From positions 1-34,698 of the forward strand of contig JBLHGN010000006.1 in assembly GCA_047616325.1 (NCBI GenBank): DNA of 34,698 bases. The letters run 5' to 3'. The notes beneath the pieces are model-generated. The model did not search any database, was not told the origin of the DNA, and worked only from the letters and a program-made list of their open reading frames with translations. Each line of letters starts with the position of its first letter. Within the stretch, counting starts at the first letter, position 1. Shown piece after piece: positions 17,550-26,493 of the stretch. The position numbers and the translations under genes were made by a program. The DNA comes from JBLHGN01 sp047616325. GTDB lineage: Bacteria > Pseudomonadota > Gammaproteobacteria > Pseudomonadales > Cellvibrionaceae.

Positions 17550-20045
17550 ATGCTCCGTAATACCTTATTAAGCCCCAAAAAACTGACCCTTGCTATAGGT
17601 CTTCTCACCGTACAAGTTGCTGGTCACGCGTTTTCACAAACAACTGACAGTGATGGGGTGAGACTCGAAGAGATCATAGTAACGTCGCAAAAGCGAGCGG
17701 AAAGCCTACAGGATGTTCCAATTTCAGTAACCACTGTCTCTGGAGAGAAGCTGGCCGATGCAGGCATTGAAAATCTTGAAGACTTGACTGCCTACCTCCC
17801 GAACATCCATTTTACCGAATCTGGAATTAGTACCCAGGTTCGTGTGAGAGGTATCGGGTCAGATAACAGTCAAGGTTTCGAACAATCAGTGGGCATGTAT
17901 ATCGATGGAATATATTACGGTCGTGCGCAATTATTTCGAGCCCCCATGATGGATATGCAACGTGCAGAATTATTACGAGGACCACAGAGCACTCTGTTTG
18001 GTAAAAATAGTATCGCAGGGGCACTTAACCTCACCACGGCTCAACCTACTGATGAACTAGAAGCTAAACTTTCATACTCGCATGAATTCGAGAACGATCA
18101 AGATGAAATAAACGCTATGGTATCCGGCTCTATAACGGACAATTTGCGCGCCCGAATCGCGGTGCGAACTTATGAAGAACAGGGTTACTTTAAAAACACC
18201 TATAAAGGGATTGACGAACCCAATTCAAACGAAGATTCCGCGAGAATCACACTTGATTGGTCTGCGACAGAGAACCTTCAATTTGTTTTAAAAGCGGAAA
18301 AGAACACATTTGAGACCAAAGGCCGCGCAATAGAAGTTACAAAAGATAATGCCGTCAACGAAGGTCCAAACGACGATACCAATTCAACTTTTGCAGAATT
18401 TCTTTCTCTGGTTAGCCAACCTGGATTTGAACCCGAGCTCAACTACGAAAGACAAACCGATCTCGACGATTTTAGCGATAATGAAATTACACACCTGACA
18501 TTATCCACTAATTATTATTTTGACGACTACACTCTCACGCTAGTAACGGGACAGCTCGAATATAATTACACTGAGCTTTGCGACTGTGACTTTGTAGCTG
18601 CTGAAATTATAGAACTCGAAATTTTTGAGGAATACAAACAGTTTAGCCAAGAAATTCGTATCACATCTCCCCTAGGAGAGAGATTTGAATGGATTGGGGG
18701 GCTTTTTTATCAAGACTACGATCAAACATTCCAAGATGATCTAAATATTTCCGCTGATTCGCTGCTTGGAAATGTAATTCCAACTATCGCCGACACCACA
18801 GCTAACCGTGATTTTGACCAATCGTCAGAAGCGTGGGCTATATTTGGGCAAGTTACATGGAATATTACCGATCAGCTTCGTCTAACGCTGGGCGCCAGAT
18901 ACACGGAAGAATCGAAAAAATCCACCAAAACTATAACTATCCAAGACCTAGACAGCGACGCTGTCATATCGGACCCTGTGACCGGCTGGTCCTACCTTTC
19001 AGATTTCCGTCTAGAAAGCGAAGCGGCCACCGTTGATTTCAGTACAGATGAAGATGGTATTCCTTTACCCTCTTTTGAACAAACGCTTTCAAACACTGGA
19101 CACAACATTTCTGGCAGTAGGGATGAGTCAGCACTCACGCCTTTAATCAATATCAATTACGATATCACGCCAGACATGATGGGCTATGCAAGTATTACTA
19201 AAGGATTTAAAGCTGGCGGTTTTGATCCTCGCTCAAACAGCGTTGGTGATTTTGCATCTGTGACCACAGACACAGAGACAAATCCTACGCAAAACTTTGA
19301 ATTTGAAGAAGAAACAGCATTGGCTGTAGAGCTAGGTATAAAAACCTCTCTGGCGGACGGTCGTGGAGAATTAAACATTGCACTGTATCGAACAGATTAC
19401 GACGACTTACAAATTAGTCAGTTTGACGGCGCAGTGGGCTTCAATGTTGGCAACGCAAAAGAAACGCGCGTGCAAGGCATTGAACTTGATGGCCGCTGGT
19501 TACTTATCGACAACTTAACCGCAAGCTACGGAGTTTCGTACCTAGATTTCGAATACCTGGATTTTAAAAATGGCAACTGCAACCAAGTCACTGCACTGAC
19601 AGGCTCAGGGGAAGGCACCGTTGATTTCGGGGGCCGTTTAGATTCGGAAGGGCAACCAATTTATGAACTTTGTGATTATTCAGGGAAACGTGGTGCCTAT
19701 ACGCCGGAGTTCACCTTCAATTTTGGACTTAACCTTTATCAGGCTTTATCTGATCAGTTAACACTAACAGGGTTTATAGACGCGCAGCATGTTGATGTCC
19801 ACAATGTACACGTCAACCTAGATCCCGCTGGCGAGATCGAAGCTTACACCATTATAAATGCCCGCATTGGCATTGAAGGAGACAATTGGGCCATCGGCAT
19901 CTTAGGTAAAAACTTATTAAATGAAAAAGTGGTGACTTACTCTGCTAACGTCCCGTTATCCGAACAGCGAGCTCAATCTAATACGCAATACAGCTTTGTG
20001 CGTCGCCCAATGACCGTGGCCTTAGAGGCAACACTTGAATTTTAA
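17550..20045 (+). CDS. TonB-dependent outer-membrane receptor, substrate unknown
   Basis: 831 residues from the ATG at 17550, which has AGGAG six bases upstream; the GTG one codon earlier is too close to it. A signal peptide (about 1-30: SPKKLTLAIGLLTVQVAGHAFSQ) precedes a TonB box LEEIIVTSQKR (about 38-48). The plug domain follows (about 50-165: DVPISVTTVSGEKL, VRVRGIGSDNSQG, VGMYIDGIYYGR, LLRGPQSTLFGKNSIAGAL). A beta-barrel fills the rest and ends in a terminal aromatic residue (TVALEATLEF). The style matches receptors that are expanded in Cellvibrionaceae and sphingomonads for glycans, siderophores or other large nutrients. No FecR, sigma factor, hydrolase or permease is adjacent, so the substrate cannot be told. 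It stands alone between a pseudogene and prmC, with its own terminator. Confidence 0.93.
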   Translation: MLRNTLLSPKKLTLAIGLLTVQVAGHAFSQTTDSDGVRLEEIIVTSQKRAESLQDVPISVTTVSGEKLADAGIENLEDLTAYLPNIHFTESGISTQVRVRGIGSDNSQGFEQSVGMYIDGIYYGRAQLFRAPMMDMQRAELLRGPQSTLFGKNSIAGALNLTTAQPTDELEAKLSYSHEFENDQDEINAMVSGSITDNLRARIAVRTYEEQGYFKNTYKGIDEPNSNEDSARITLDWSATENLQFVLKAEKNTFETKGRAIEVTKDNAVNEGPNDDTNSTFAEFLSLVSQPGFEPELNYERQTDLDDFSDNEITHLTLSTNYYFDDYTLTLVTGQLEYNYTELCDCDFVAAEIIELEIFEEYKQFSQEIRITSPLGERFEWIGGLFYQDYDQTFQDDLNISADSLLGNVIPTIADTTANRDFDQSSEAWAIFGQVTWNITDQLRLTLGARYTEESKKSTKTITIQDLDSDAVISDPVTGWSYLSDFRLESEAATVDFSTDEDGIPLPSFEQTLSNTGHNISGSRDESALTPLININYDITPDMMGYASITKGFKAGGFDPRSNSVGDFASVTTDTETNPTQNFEFEEETALAVELGIKTSLADGRGELNIALYRTDYDDLQISQFDGAVGFNVGNAKETRVQGIELDGRWLLIDNLTASYGVSYLDFEYLDFKNGNCNQVTALTGSGEGTVDFGGRLDSEGQPIYELCDYSGKRGAYTPEFTFNFGLNLYQALSDQLTLTGFIDAQHVDVHNVHVNLDPAGEIEAYTIINARIGIEGDNWAIGILGKNLLNEKVVTYSANVPLSEQRAQSNTQYSFVRRPMTVALEATLEF

Positions 20046-20073
20046 GCCCTAGTGTGTGGAGTTACTTTATTTA

Positions 20074-20098
20074 GGTCGGATTTTCCGGCCTTTTTTTT
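20074..20098 (+). terminator. Rho-independent terminator of the TonB-dependent receptor gene
   Basis: GGTCGG, a 5-base loop ATTTT, CCGGCC, then T8. The six-base stem has one G-U pair. It lies 28 bases after the receptor stop codon and just before the convergent prmC stop. Confidence 0.88.
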
Positions 20099-20108
20099 GC
20101 CGGAAAAA

Positions 20109-21014
20109 TTAAATCGCGCGCTGCCCCATTGTCACTCTATCTTTGCCAGAATAATCTTTAATTGTCTTAATGTTTCGGTAAGCATGTTGAGAAAATAATG
20201 CCATAAGCGCTTGCCCTTGTTGCCAACCATGCTCCAGCAATAGCCATCCATCACACTCTAAATACTCAGAGCTCTCTTGCACAATAGCACGCAGATCCGC
20301 GAAGCCCGCCTCTTCGGCAACTAGCGCAGTGCGAGGCTCAAAAGCTACATCACCCTGAGAGAGGTGAGCATCGGCTCCATCTATGTAGGGCGGATTGCTG
20401 ACGATAACGGAATATTTTTTATCGACATTCAAAAACCAGTCACTTTGAAAAATAGCAACTTTATCTAAGTGATGGCGTAGGCGGTTCTTTTCCGCAAGTT
20501 CTAGCACCTCTTGAGAAAAGTCTACCGCGTCAATGTTACACAGAGGTCTTTCGGAAGCGATGGCAAGCGCGACGGCCCCTGTACCTGTACCTAAGTCCAA
20601 CAGAGAACAGTCGGTAGCCGGCAACACCTGCAGAGCGGCTTCCACTAAAACTTCGGTGTCGGGCCTAGGAATAAGTGTGGCGGCGCTAGTGCATAAAGCT
20701 AAGGACCAAAACTCGCGCTCACCTGTAATATAAGCCACCGGTTCACCCTTTGTACGGCGCACTACGGCCTGTTCAAAAAGGTCGCGCTGGACTAAAGTAA
20801 GCACTGTTTCGGGCCAAGTAAATAAAAAGCTACGCTCTTTTTGCAATACCCTGCACAGTAAAACTTCGATATCTAAACGCGCACTGTCGCTCACATGCGC
20901 CAGCTGTGTGGCACATTTAAGGCAGTCGCCAATGGTTATATTATCGCTCGAAGACACAACAATTGGTTCGCTATTAGTGACTGAGCGCCGCCAATTGGTC
21001 GGCCTGAAATTCAT
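20109..21014 (-). CDS. prmC: Release factor glutamine methyltransferase PrmC
   Basis: 301 residues from the ATG at 21014. PrmC methylates the glutamine of the GGQ motif in RF1 and RF2. The N-terminal helical domain (DCLKCATQLAHVSDSARLDIEVLL, FTWPETVL, VAYITGEREFW) is followed by the SAM-binding motif LLDLGTGTGAVALA (138-151) and the catalytic NPPY (207-210). The ATG start would overlap the end of prfA by 41 bases. A GTG at 20957 (VSSSDNITIGDCLK) would avoid the overlap and match the usual PrmC N-terminus better. Neither start has a clear ribosome site, so it remains open. Its neighbour prfA encodes its substrate, the usual arrangement. Confidence 0.95.
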   Translation of the reverse strand: MNFRPTNWRRSVTNSEPIVVSSSDNITIGDCLKCATQLAHVSDSARLDIEVLLCRVLQKERSFLFTWPETVLTLVQRDLFEQAVVRRTKGEPVAYITGEREFWSLALCTSAATLIPRPDTEVLVEAALQVLPATDCSLLDLGTGTGAVALAIASERPLCNIDAVDFSQEVLELAEKNRLRHHLDKVAIFQSDWFLNVDKKYSVIVSNPPYIDGADAHLSQGDVAFEPRTALVAEEAGFADLRAIVQESSEYLECDGWLLLEHGWQQGQALMALFSQHAYRNIKTIKDYSGKDRVTMGQRAI

Positions 21015-22056
21015 TAATTAAGGGCCGAATCACGCCTTCCAAATCACCCTCCATAACTTCACCTAATTTATACAAGGTGAGATTAATACGGTGGTCGGTA
21101 ACCCTTCCCTGTGGATAGTTGTATGTGCGAATGCGCTCGGAGCGATCGCCGCTTCCCACTAGGTTTTTTCGTTCGTCCGACTGGCTCTGAGCAGCCTTCT
21201 CTTGCTGGGCACTATTCAAACGTGCGGCCAAAAGCGACATGGCTTTAGCTCTGTTTTTGTGCTGTGAACGCTCGTCCTGGCATTCCACCACAACCCCAGT
21301 GGGAATATGCGTTAGACGAATGGCAGAATCCGTTTTGTTTACGTGCTGACCACCCGCACCACTTGCACGGAAAGTGTCCACACGCAAATCGGCTTTGTTA
21401 ATATCAATATCTTCCACGGCGTCGGCTTCCGGCATGACCGCAACGGTGCACGCCGACGTGTGAATGCGCCCCTGAGATTCGGTTTCTGGTACTCGCTGAA
21501 CTCGGTGAGCCCCCGATTCAAACTTCAATTGCGAATACACGTTTTGGCCGACAATGCGGGTAATAATTTCTTTAAATCCGCCGTGTTCGCCGTAGCTTTC
21601 ACTTATTATCTCAACGCGCCAACCGCGCGTTTCTGCGTAGCGCGAATACATACGAAATAAATCGCCAGCAAAAATGGCGGCTTCATCGCCGCCAGTGCCG
21701 GCCCTAACTTCCAAAAACACGTTTTTATCATCGTTGGGGTCCTTCGGTAAGAGCAATTTTTCCAATTCCAGCTCCAACGGTTCTAGCAATACGCCTTTTT
21801 CTTGCACTTCCTCCTGAGCCATTTCGCGCATATCCGCATCGCCATCTTTCAACAATAGTTTGGCATCTTCTATATCATTGAGCACAGCAACATATTGCTG
21901 AAACGCTTTCACCACGGGTTCAAGCTCGGCATATTCCTTTGAAAAGCCTCGGAATTTGTCCTGATTTCCAATAACGCCAGGATCGCTCAACAGCGCCGAC
22001 ACTTCGTCATATCGCTCGGACAGATTTTCCAGTTTTGCTCTAATAGATGATTTCAT
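20974..22056 (-). CDS. prfA: Peptide chain release factor 1
   Basis: 360 residues, exactly RF1 length. It reads UAA and UAG stop codons and triggers peptide release. The stop-codon reading motif PxT appears as PET (190-192, RVPETESQGRIHTSA), which separates RF1 from RF2. The catalytic GGQ is at 235-237 (ASGAGGQHVNKT). The N-terminal helical domain (about 1-100) and C-terminal QGRVTDHRINLTLY are typical. ATG start with AAGAG upstream. It is co-directional with prmC, and a promoter with a consensus -10 lies 120-150 bases upstream. Confidence 0.98.
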   Translation of the reverse strand: MKSSIRAKLENLSERYDEVSALLSDPGVIGNQDKFRGFSKEYAELEPVVKAFQQYVAVLNDIEDAKLLLKDGDADMREMAQEEVQEKGVLLEPLELELEKLLLPKDPNDDKNVFLEVRAGTGGDEAAIFAGDLFRMYSRYAETRGWRVEIISESYGEHGGFKEIITRIVGQNVYSQLKFESGAHRVQRVPETESQGRIHTSACTVAVMPEADAVEDIDINKADLRVDTFRASGAGGQHVNKTDSAIRLTHIPTGVVVECQDERSQHKNRAKAMSLLAARLNSAQQEKAAQSQSDERKNLVGSGDRSERIRTYNYPQGRVTDHRINLTLYKLGEVMEGDLEGVIRPLINEFQADQLAALSH

Positions 22057-22079
22057 TGCTGCTCTTTATCGTTGTCGAA

Positions 22080-22101
22080 GAACACCTCAAAAAAGATGTT
22101 C
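22080..22101 (-). other. Hairpin in the prfA leader
   Basis: On the minus strand GAACATC, an 8-base loop, then GGTGTTC form a 7-bp stem including one U-G pair, about 24 bases upstream of the prfA start. No T-run follows, so it is not a terminator; whether it regulates prfA is unknown. Confidence 0.35.
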
Positions 22102-22178
22102 ATTTACTTTAATCTTTATTATTTACTCTTTACCTAAAACTAAATGCGCCATAACTTTAATCGTTCAGTAAACACCTT

Positions 22179-22205
22179 ATTATAGAAAGACGTATACTAT
22201 TACAA
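22179..22205 (-). promoter_or_regulatory. Probable promoter of prfA-prmC
   Basis: On the minus strand TTGTAA (22205-22200) and a perfect TATAAT (22184-22179) are separated by 15 bases, short of the ideal 17. It lies in the 173-base gap between hemA and prfA. Confidence 0.5.
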
Positions 22206-22229
22206 GGCGCATGGCGAAAAATTGTAAAC

Positions 22230-23513
22230 CTATTCCTTCAATTTTTCGTCCTTTTGCGCACCATCATCGGCAATATCGAAGAGGGTTTTGAAGCCCAGCA
22301 CTATATCCTCACGACCCTCAGCCCCGGCTTTTTTAACTTGTGCCGTAGGCTGGTGCATAAACTTATTGCTTAAATTGCGCGCCAGCTGAGTCAATACCTC
22401 TTTGGGGGAGGCACCGGTACTCAGATGCTTGAGACTTTTCTGCAGTTCCTGCTCACGTATCAATTCAATATTTTTACGAAAGCTTTTAATTGTATTCACT
22501 GCCGATGCGGATCGTTTTTCTCGCAGATAACGCTTAATTCCTTCGTCAATGATTTCATGCGCAATTTTAGCGGCCTGTTGGCGCGAGCGTTTATTTTCGT
22601 CGATCACGTCTTTAAGGTCATCGACAGTATATAAAAACACATCATCTAAATCGCCAACCTGCGCTTCGATGTCGCGGGGAACCGCTATATCCACCATAAA
22701 CATGGGTTTGCGTTTACGTTTTTTTAAGGCCTGTTCAACGGCGCCCTTTCCCAATAAAGGTAATTGACTGGCGGTAGACGAAATAACAATGTCTGCGAGA
22801 TGAAGGTTCGCGGGGATATCCGACAACAAGATAGCCTCTGCATTTAGCTTCTCGGCAAGATTGAGAGCCTTTTCTAGGGTGCGGTTGGCAACAATTATTT
22901 TTTTGATACCCTGATCGAGCAAGTGGCGAGCCACGAGCTCTATGGTTTCACCAGCACCTATAAGAAGTGCCGTTCCCTTTTGAAGATCAGAAAAAATTTG
23001 CTGCGCAAGACTTACCGCTGCATAAGCCACAGATACCGGATTTTCACCGATTGCGGTTTCTGAGCGCACTTTTTTAGCAATGACAAACACTCGCTGAAAG
23101 GCATCGTACAATACGCCCCCCAGCGCACCACACTCCCGCGATATGGCAAAAGACGACTTCATTTGGCCAAGAATTTGGGACTCACCTAAAACCAAGGAGT
23201 CCAAACCACACGCCACAGTCATCATGTGACGCGCGGCTTCCTCCTCGTAATGCACATAGTGCACCGCCGCTATATCGTCGATGGGAACATTGGTTACGCT
23301 GGACAACCAAGCGATCAAGTCGCGTACGTCGCCCTCAGCCTGACAATATATTTCTGTGCGATTACACGTAGACAAAATAGCTATTTCGCGCACTCGGGCA
23401 CGCCCAGAAGCGTCGCGCAGAGCCGGTTCTATTTGGGCAGGCGAAAACGCTAGTCGCTCTCGAATTTCGAGGCTAGCAGTGGTGTGATTGATACCGAGGG
23501 CAATAAGCGACAT
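22230..23513 (-). CDS. hemA: Glutamyl-tRNA reductase
   Basis: 427 residues. HemA reduces glutamyl-tRNA(Glu) to glutamate-1-semialdehyde with NADPH, the first step of the C5 route to tetrapyrroles. The N-terminal catalytic domain starts LIALGINHTTASLEIRERL and has the nucleophile C50 in ILSTCNRTEIY. The conserved GLDSLVLGESQILGQ (about 103-117) is present, then the NADPH-binding fold around ALLIGAGETIELVARHL, and a C-terminal dimerisation helix region. It is divergent from the TPR-lolB-ispE block and upstream of prfA-prmC, the usual order. Heme feedback through the N-terminus is known in enterics but cannot be judged from sequence here. Confidence 0.97.
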   Translation of the reverse strand: MSLIALGINHTTASLEIRERLAFSPAQIEPALRDASGRARVREIAILSTCNRTEIYCQAEGDVRDLIAWLSSVTNVPIDDIAAVHYVHYEEEAARHMMTVACGLDSLVLGESQILGQMKSSFAISRECGALGGVLYDAFQRVFVIAKKVRSETAIGENPVSVAYAAVSLAQQIFSDLQKGTALLIGAGETIELVARHLLDQGIKKIIVANRTLEKALNLAEKLNAEAILLSDIPANLHLADIVISSTASQLPLLGKGAVEQALKKRKRKPMFMVDIAVPRDIEAQVGDLDDVFLYTVDDLKDVIDENKRSRQQAAKIAHEIIDEGIKRYLREKRSASAVNTIKSFRKNIELIREQELQKSLKHLSTGASPKEVLTQLARNLSNKFMHQPTAQVKKAGAEGREDIVLGFKTLFDIADDGAQKDEKLKE

Positions 23514-23938
23514 GAATTCAAGTTACGCTTTAGGTCAGCGCGCTGTGTTCTCTATGGGGTCACGAGCAACCATGGCCGGCTGGATCGAGAGGATTATTGG
23601 AAAAGCGCCATTTTCTGCCTTGGCGACATAGAAGGCAAGCGTCAGTGTAGCCGAGAGCAAATAGCGAGTACAAAATGAGCTTCTCGCCACGGAATAGTAC
23701 AGGAGAGAAGAGATCATTATCTCAAAAACAGTAATATTGGGATATATCACATGAATTTACAGTCCAAAAATCACACTCTCAGATACCAGCACTTGCCAGC
23801 GGAGGTGCTTATACTTAAGAATGTCCAACTAAAAATGAATTTGAACCACTAACGATCGAGCACTTCTACATGAGTTCTATCAAAACACAAGCAACCGGAT
23901 GCACCACTCGCAAGCTTGGCAGTCAAGGACTTAACGCC
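23514..23938. other. Divergent intergenic region between hemA and the TPR lipoprotein gene
   Basis: 425 bases with no gene I can support. A 33-codon frame at 23751 lacks a ribosome site. A 7-bp hairpin with one G-U pair (AGCACTT, 8-base loop, AGGTGCT) lies near 23788-23811. If the TPR protein starts at 23870 instead of 23939, the last 69 bases are coding. A tentative hemA promoter is listed separately. Confidence 0.5.
23644..23673 (-). promoter_or_regulatory. Tentative hemA promoter
   Basis: On the minus strand TTGTAC (23673-23668) and TACACT (23649-23644) are separated by 18 bases. Each has four of six consensus matches, about 130 bases upstream of hemA. Weak evidence. Confidence 0.28.
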
Positions 23939-25732
23939 ATGAAGTTTGACCGCTACCGGTTTGACGCCTCAAGACTTAAGACCGCAAGACCGCGACACGG
24001 CTCTCTTATAAGTGCACTGCTTACCTGTATTACTTTCGGTTTGCAAGGCTGTGCGCAGCTGCCCTTGAGCGCAACCCAAGGCGTTGCGCCCCCAATGTCC
24101 GAGCCCGAAGCTGTTTCAGAAAAGACCGTTACAGAAGATAAACCCTTTGCCACCGACACGCTCTATTCACTGCTTGTCGCCGAAATGGCCATAGACAGGA
24201 AGCGCTACGACATTGCTCTTGGAAATTATGTCCAACAGGCCACCACCACCCAAGACGCCAACGTCGCTGCGCGCGCCACCCACATTGCCCGAGTTTTAAA
24301 AGCTCGCCAGCCAGCACTGGAAATGTCACAATTGTGGCTCGCTCTCGACCCCAGCAACACCGATGCACGCCTAATCGCAGCCACAGAGCTAGTGGAAGCC
24401 AATCGTTTGAGCGATGCACTCGCTATTTCTAAAGCGCTACTGGAATCTGGCGACGGCACCATTTTTGGCACCATTGCACGCACGGCCGAGAATAGTGACA
24501 TCCGTGTAGTCAAAGCACTTATCGAAGATTTTCGCGCCCTGCTCAACGATCACCCTGAACACGTGAGTTTATGGATAGGACAATCCAGATTAATGCTTCA
24601 GGCCGGAGAACTTGAAGCGGCCCTAGGCGCGGCCAATAAAGCCAAAGGGCTGGACAACAACAGTATTCGCAGCGTGCTTCAAGAAACTCGCGTGCTCCAT
24701 AAAATGGGTAAAGTTGAACTCGCCAATCAACGCCTTTCCAAACTTGTAGAACAAAACCCTAACAACCTAGGGCTGCGCGCACGCTATGCACGCTTGGTGT
24801 GGAGCACCTCACCAAGAGAAGCTCTGCAACAGTTCTCGTTTTTGCACGAACAAGCACCGGGAGACCCGGAAATACTCTATTCGCTAGCCCTAATTGAAAA
24901 AGATCTCGGCGAGTTTGTAGCAGCACAAGCACATTTTGAGCTGCTTATCTACAGCGACCAATATACTTCCGCTGCTCACTTCCATTTAGGAAGTCTTTTG
25001 GAAAAACTCCACAACAAGGAACAGGCACTCGAACACTACCTGCAGGTCGAAGCCGGTAAAGATTATATAAGCGCCATGGTCAAGGCCACTGAGATTCTTA
25101 TTGAAAACAACCAAGGCTCCGAAGCGGTTGCCCTAGTAAGGGGGCAAAAGGCCCATCAGAGCGGTTCACTGCTCGAAAACCTCTACCTACTGGAAGCCGA
25201 TTTATTCTCGCAAATGGGACAAATGAAAGCATCGGAGACCAGTATGAATGAAGGAATCGCTCTATTTCCCGACAGCTCGCGGCTCTATTACGCACGGGCT
25301 ATGCTCTACACTCAAATCGACTACATCTCTGCCGCCGAGACCGATCTTAAATACGTTCTTGAGCTCGCACCGGAAAACGCAGCTGCACTCAATGCGCTGG
25401 GTTACACCCTGGCCGATCGCACTGACCGGTATCAGGAGGCCCACCGGTTTATAGAAAAAGCCTTTACTCTAACCCCCAACGATCCCGCCGTGCTCGACAG
25501 CATGGGCTGGGTTTCCTATCGTCTGGGGGAAAATGAGAAAGCACTGAGCTTTCTCAAGCAGGCCATGGCGGCCATGCCCGACCCCGAAATTGCCGCCCAT
25601 TTAGGCGAGGTGCTCTGGATAACGGGTAATAGACAAGAAGCCATTGCCATTTGGAAAAAAGGCCTCGAACTAAAGCCAAAAAGCAAAGTGATACATCAAA
25701 CACTGCATCGCCTAGAAGCTAAACTTGACTAA
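23939..25732 (+). CDS. TPR-repeat outer-membrane lipoprotein (PA4667 type)
   Basis: 597 residues from the ATG at 23939 (AAGGA nine bases upstream); an ATG at 23870 would add 23 residues but has a poor ribosome site. A basic N-terminus is followed by a hydrophobic stretch and the lipobox LQGC (LISALLTCITFGLQGCAQLP), so this is a predicted lipoprotein. The rest is built of tetratricopeptide-like helix pairs, clearest in the C-terminal half (YYARAMLYTQIDYISAAETD; ALNALGYTLADRTDRYQEAH; VLDSMGWVSYRLGENEKALS; EIAAHLGEVLWITGNRQEAI). It fills the slot between hemA and lolB held by a conserved TPR protein in Pseudomonas. TPRs imply a protein-protein scaffold role in the envelope; the partner is unknown. 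Confidence 0.88.
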   Translation: MKFDRYRFDASRLKTARPRHGSLISALLTCITFGLQGCAQLPLSATQGVAPPMSEPEAVSEKTVTEDKPFATDTLYSLLVAEMAIDRKRYDIALGNYVQQATTTQDANVAARATHIARVLKARQPALEMSQLWLALDPSNTDARLIAATELVEANRLSDALAISKALLESGDGTIFGTIARTAENSDIRVVKALIEDFRALLNDHPEHVSLWIGQSRLMLQAGELEAALGAANKAKGLDNNSIRSVLQETRVLHKMGKVELANQRLSKLVEQNPNNLGLRARYARLVWSTSPREALQQFSFLHEQAPGDPEILYSLALIEKDLGEFVAAQAHFELLIYSDQYTSAAHFHLGSLLEKLHNKEQALEHYLQVEAGKDYISAMVKATEILIENNQGSEAVALVRGQKAHQSGSLLENLYLLEADLFSQMGQMKASETSMNEGIALFPDSSRLYYARAMLYTQIDYISAAETDLKYVLELAPENAAALNALGYTLADRTDRYQEAHRFIEKAFTLTPNDPAVLDSMGWVSYRLGENEKALSFLKQAMAAMPDPEIAAHLGEVLWITGNRQEAIAIWKKGLELKPKSKVIHQTLHRLEAKLD

Positions 25733-25830
25733 ATAATAATTACTTTTTAGTACTTCAAGCGGCAATAAAATTACACAGTCTAGCCACCCCAATAAGCCAG
25801 ACCAGACTGCGCACGAACCAAAAGGACAGT

Positions 25831-26442
25831 ATGAAGCCTATTTTTTCGTTTACCACCAACCACTGGAGCCTGCGTGGTCTAACGCTTATTGCCATTCTTG
25901 CCACCGCCGCTTGCACCAACACTAGAACCCAACACGCTCCCCCGCGGCAACTAGACGCTCAAACCTTAATGGCAGTTACTATATGGAATGCGTCGGGCAA
26001 ACTTGGCATAAAAATAGATGGCCAGTCAAAGTCGGTAAACTTTGACTGGGCGAATAATGCCGACACTTACGCCATACATTTAAATGGCCCGCTGGGCGTC
26101 GGAGCCGCAACACTGCAAAAGCAAGGCGCGAACGTTACTCTCGCCACAAAAAATGCCATCACATCCGCACACTCTGCCGAAGACCTACTGCAGCAAAACC
26201 TGGGCTGGAGCCTGCCAGTCAGCGAACTTGTGTATTGGATAAAGGGTCTGCCCTCCCCCGTTTCCGCCATTGATACCCAGAGCAAATTTAAATCAGGCGA
26301 GCTATCAGCACTAAAACAGCAGGGCTGGCAATTAGTGTATTCCCGATATGAAACGCACCATGGCTTTCGCCTTCCTGGTAAAATAGTTGCGACTCACGAT
26401 CGCTTAAAGCTAACTTTAGTTATTAAAAACTGGCGCCTCTAA
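25831..26442 (+). CDS. lolB: Outer-membrane lipoprotein LolB
   Basis: 203 residues, normal for LolB, which accepts lipoproteins from periplasmic LolA and inserts them in the outer membrane. The signal peptide ends in a lipobox with C28 (LIAILATAACTN). The family features follow: NASGKLGIKIDGQSKSVNFDW, LNGPLGVGAATLQ, a stretch ending VSELVYWIKGLPSP, and the C-terminal GWQLVYSRYE, RLPGKIVATHDRLKLTLVI and NWRL. ATG start with AAAAGGA a few bases upstream. It lies between the TPR lipoprotein and ispE, as in Pseudomonas. Confidence 0.95.
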   Translation: MKPIFSFTTNHWSLRGLTLIAILATAACTNTRTQHAPPRQLDAQTLMAVTIWNASGKLGIKIDGQSKSVNFDWANNADTYAIHLNGPLGVGAATLQKQGANVTLATKNAITSAHSAEDLLQQNLGWSLPVSELVYWIKGLPSPVSAIDTQSKFKSGELSALKQQGWQLVYSRYETHHGFRLPGKIVATHDRLKLTLVIKNWRL

Positions 26443-26493
26443 TGGGGAGTCATTGATTCGGCTGAGCCCTAATCCAACTTTAAGTACTTTGAT

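Noticed and set aside
20074..20104. Bidirectional terminator also serving prmC
   Set aside because: The minus-strand reading of the hairpin is followed by AAAA rather than a T-run, so only the plus-strand direction is supported.
23751..23852. 33-codon frame before the TPR lipoprotein gene
   Set aside because: No ribosome site, no recognisable features, and it sits in the expected promoter region.
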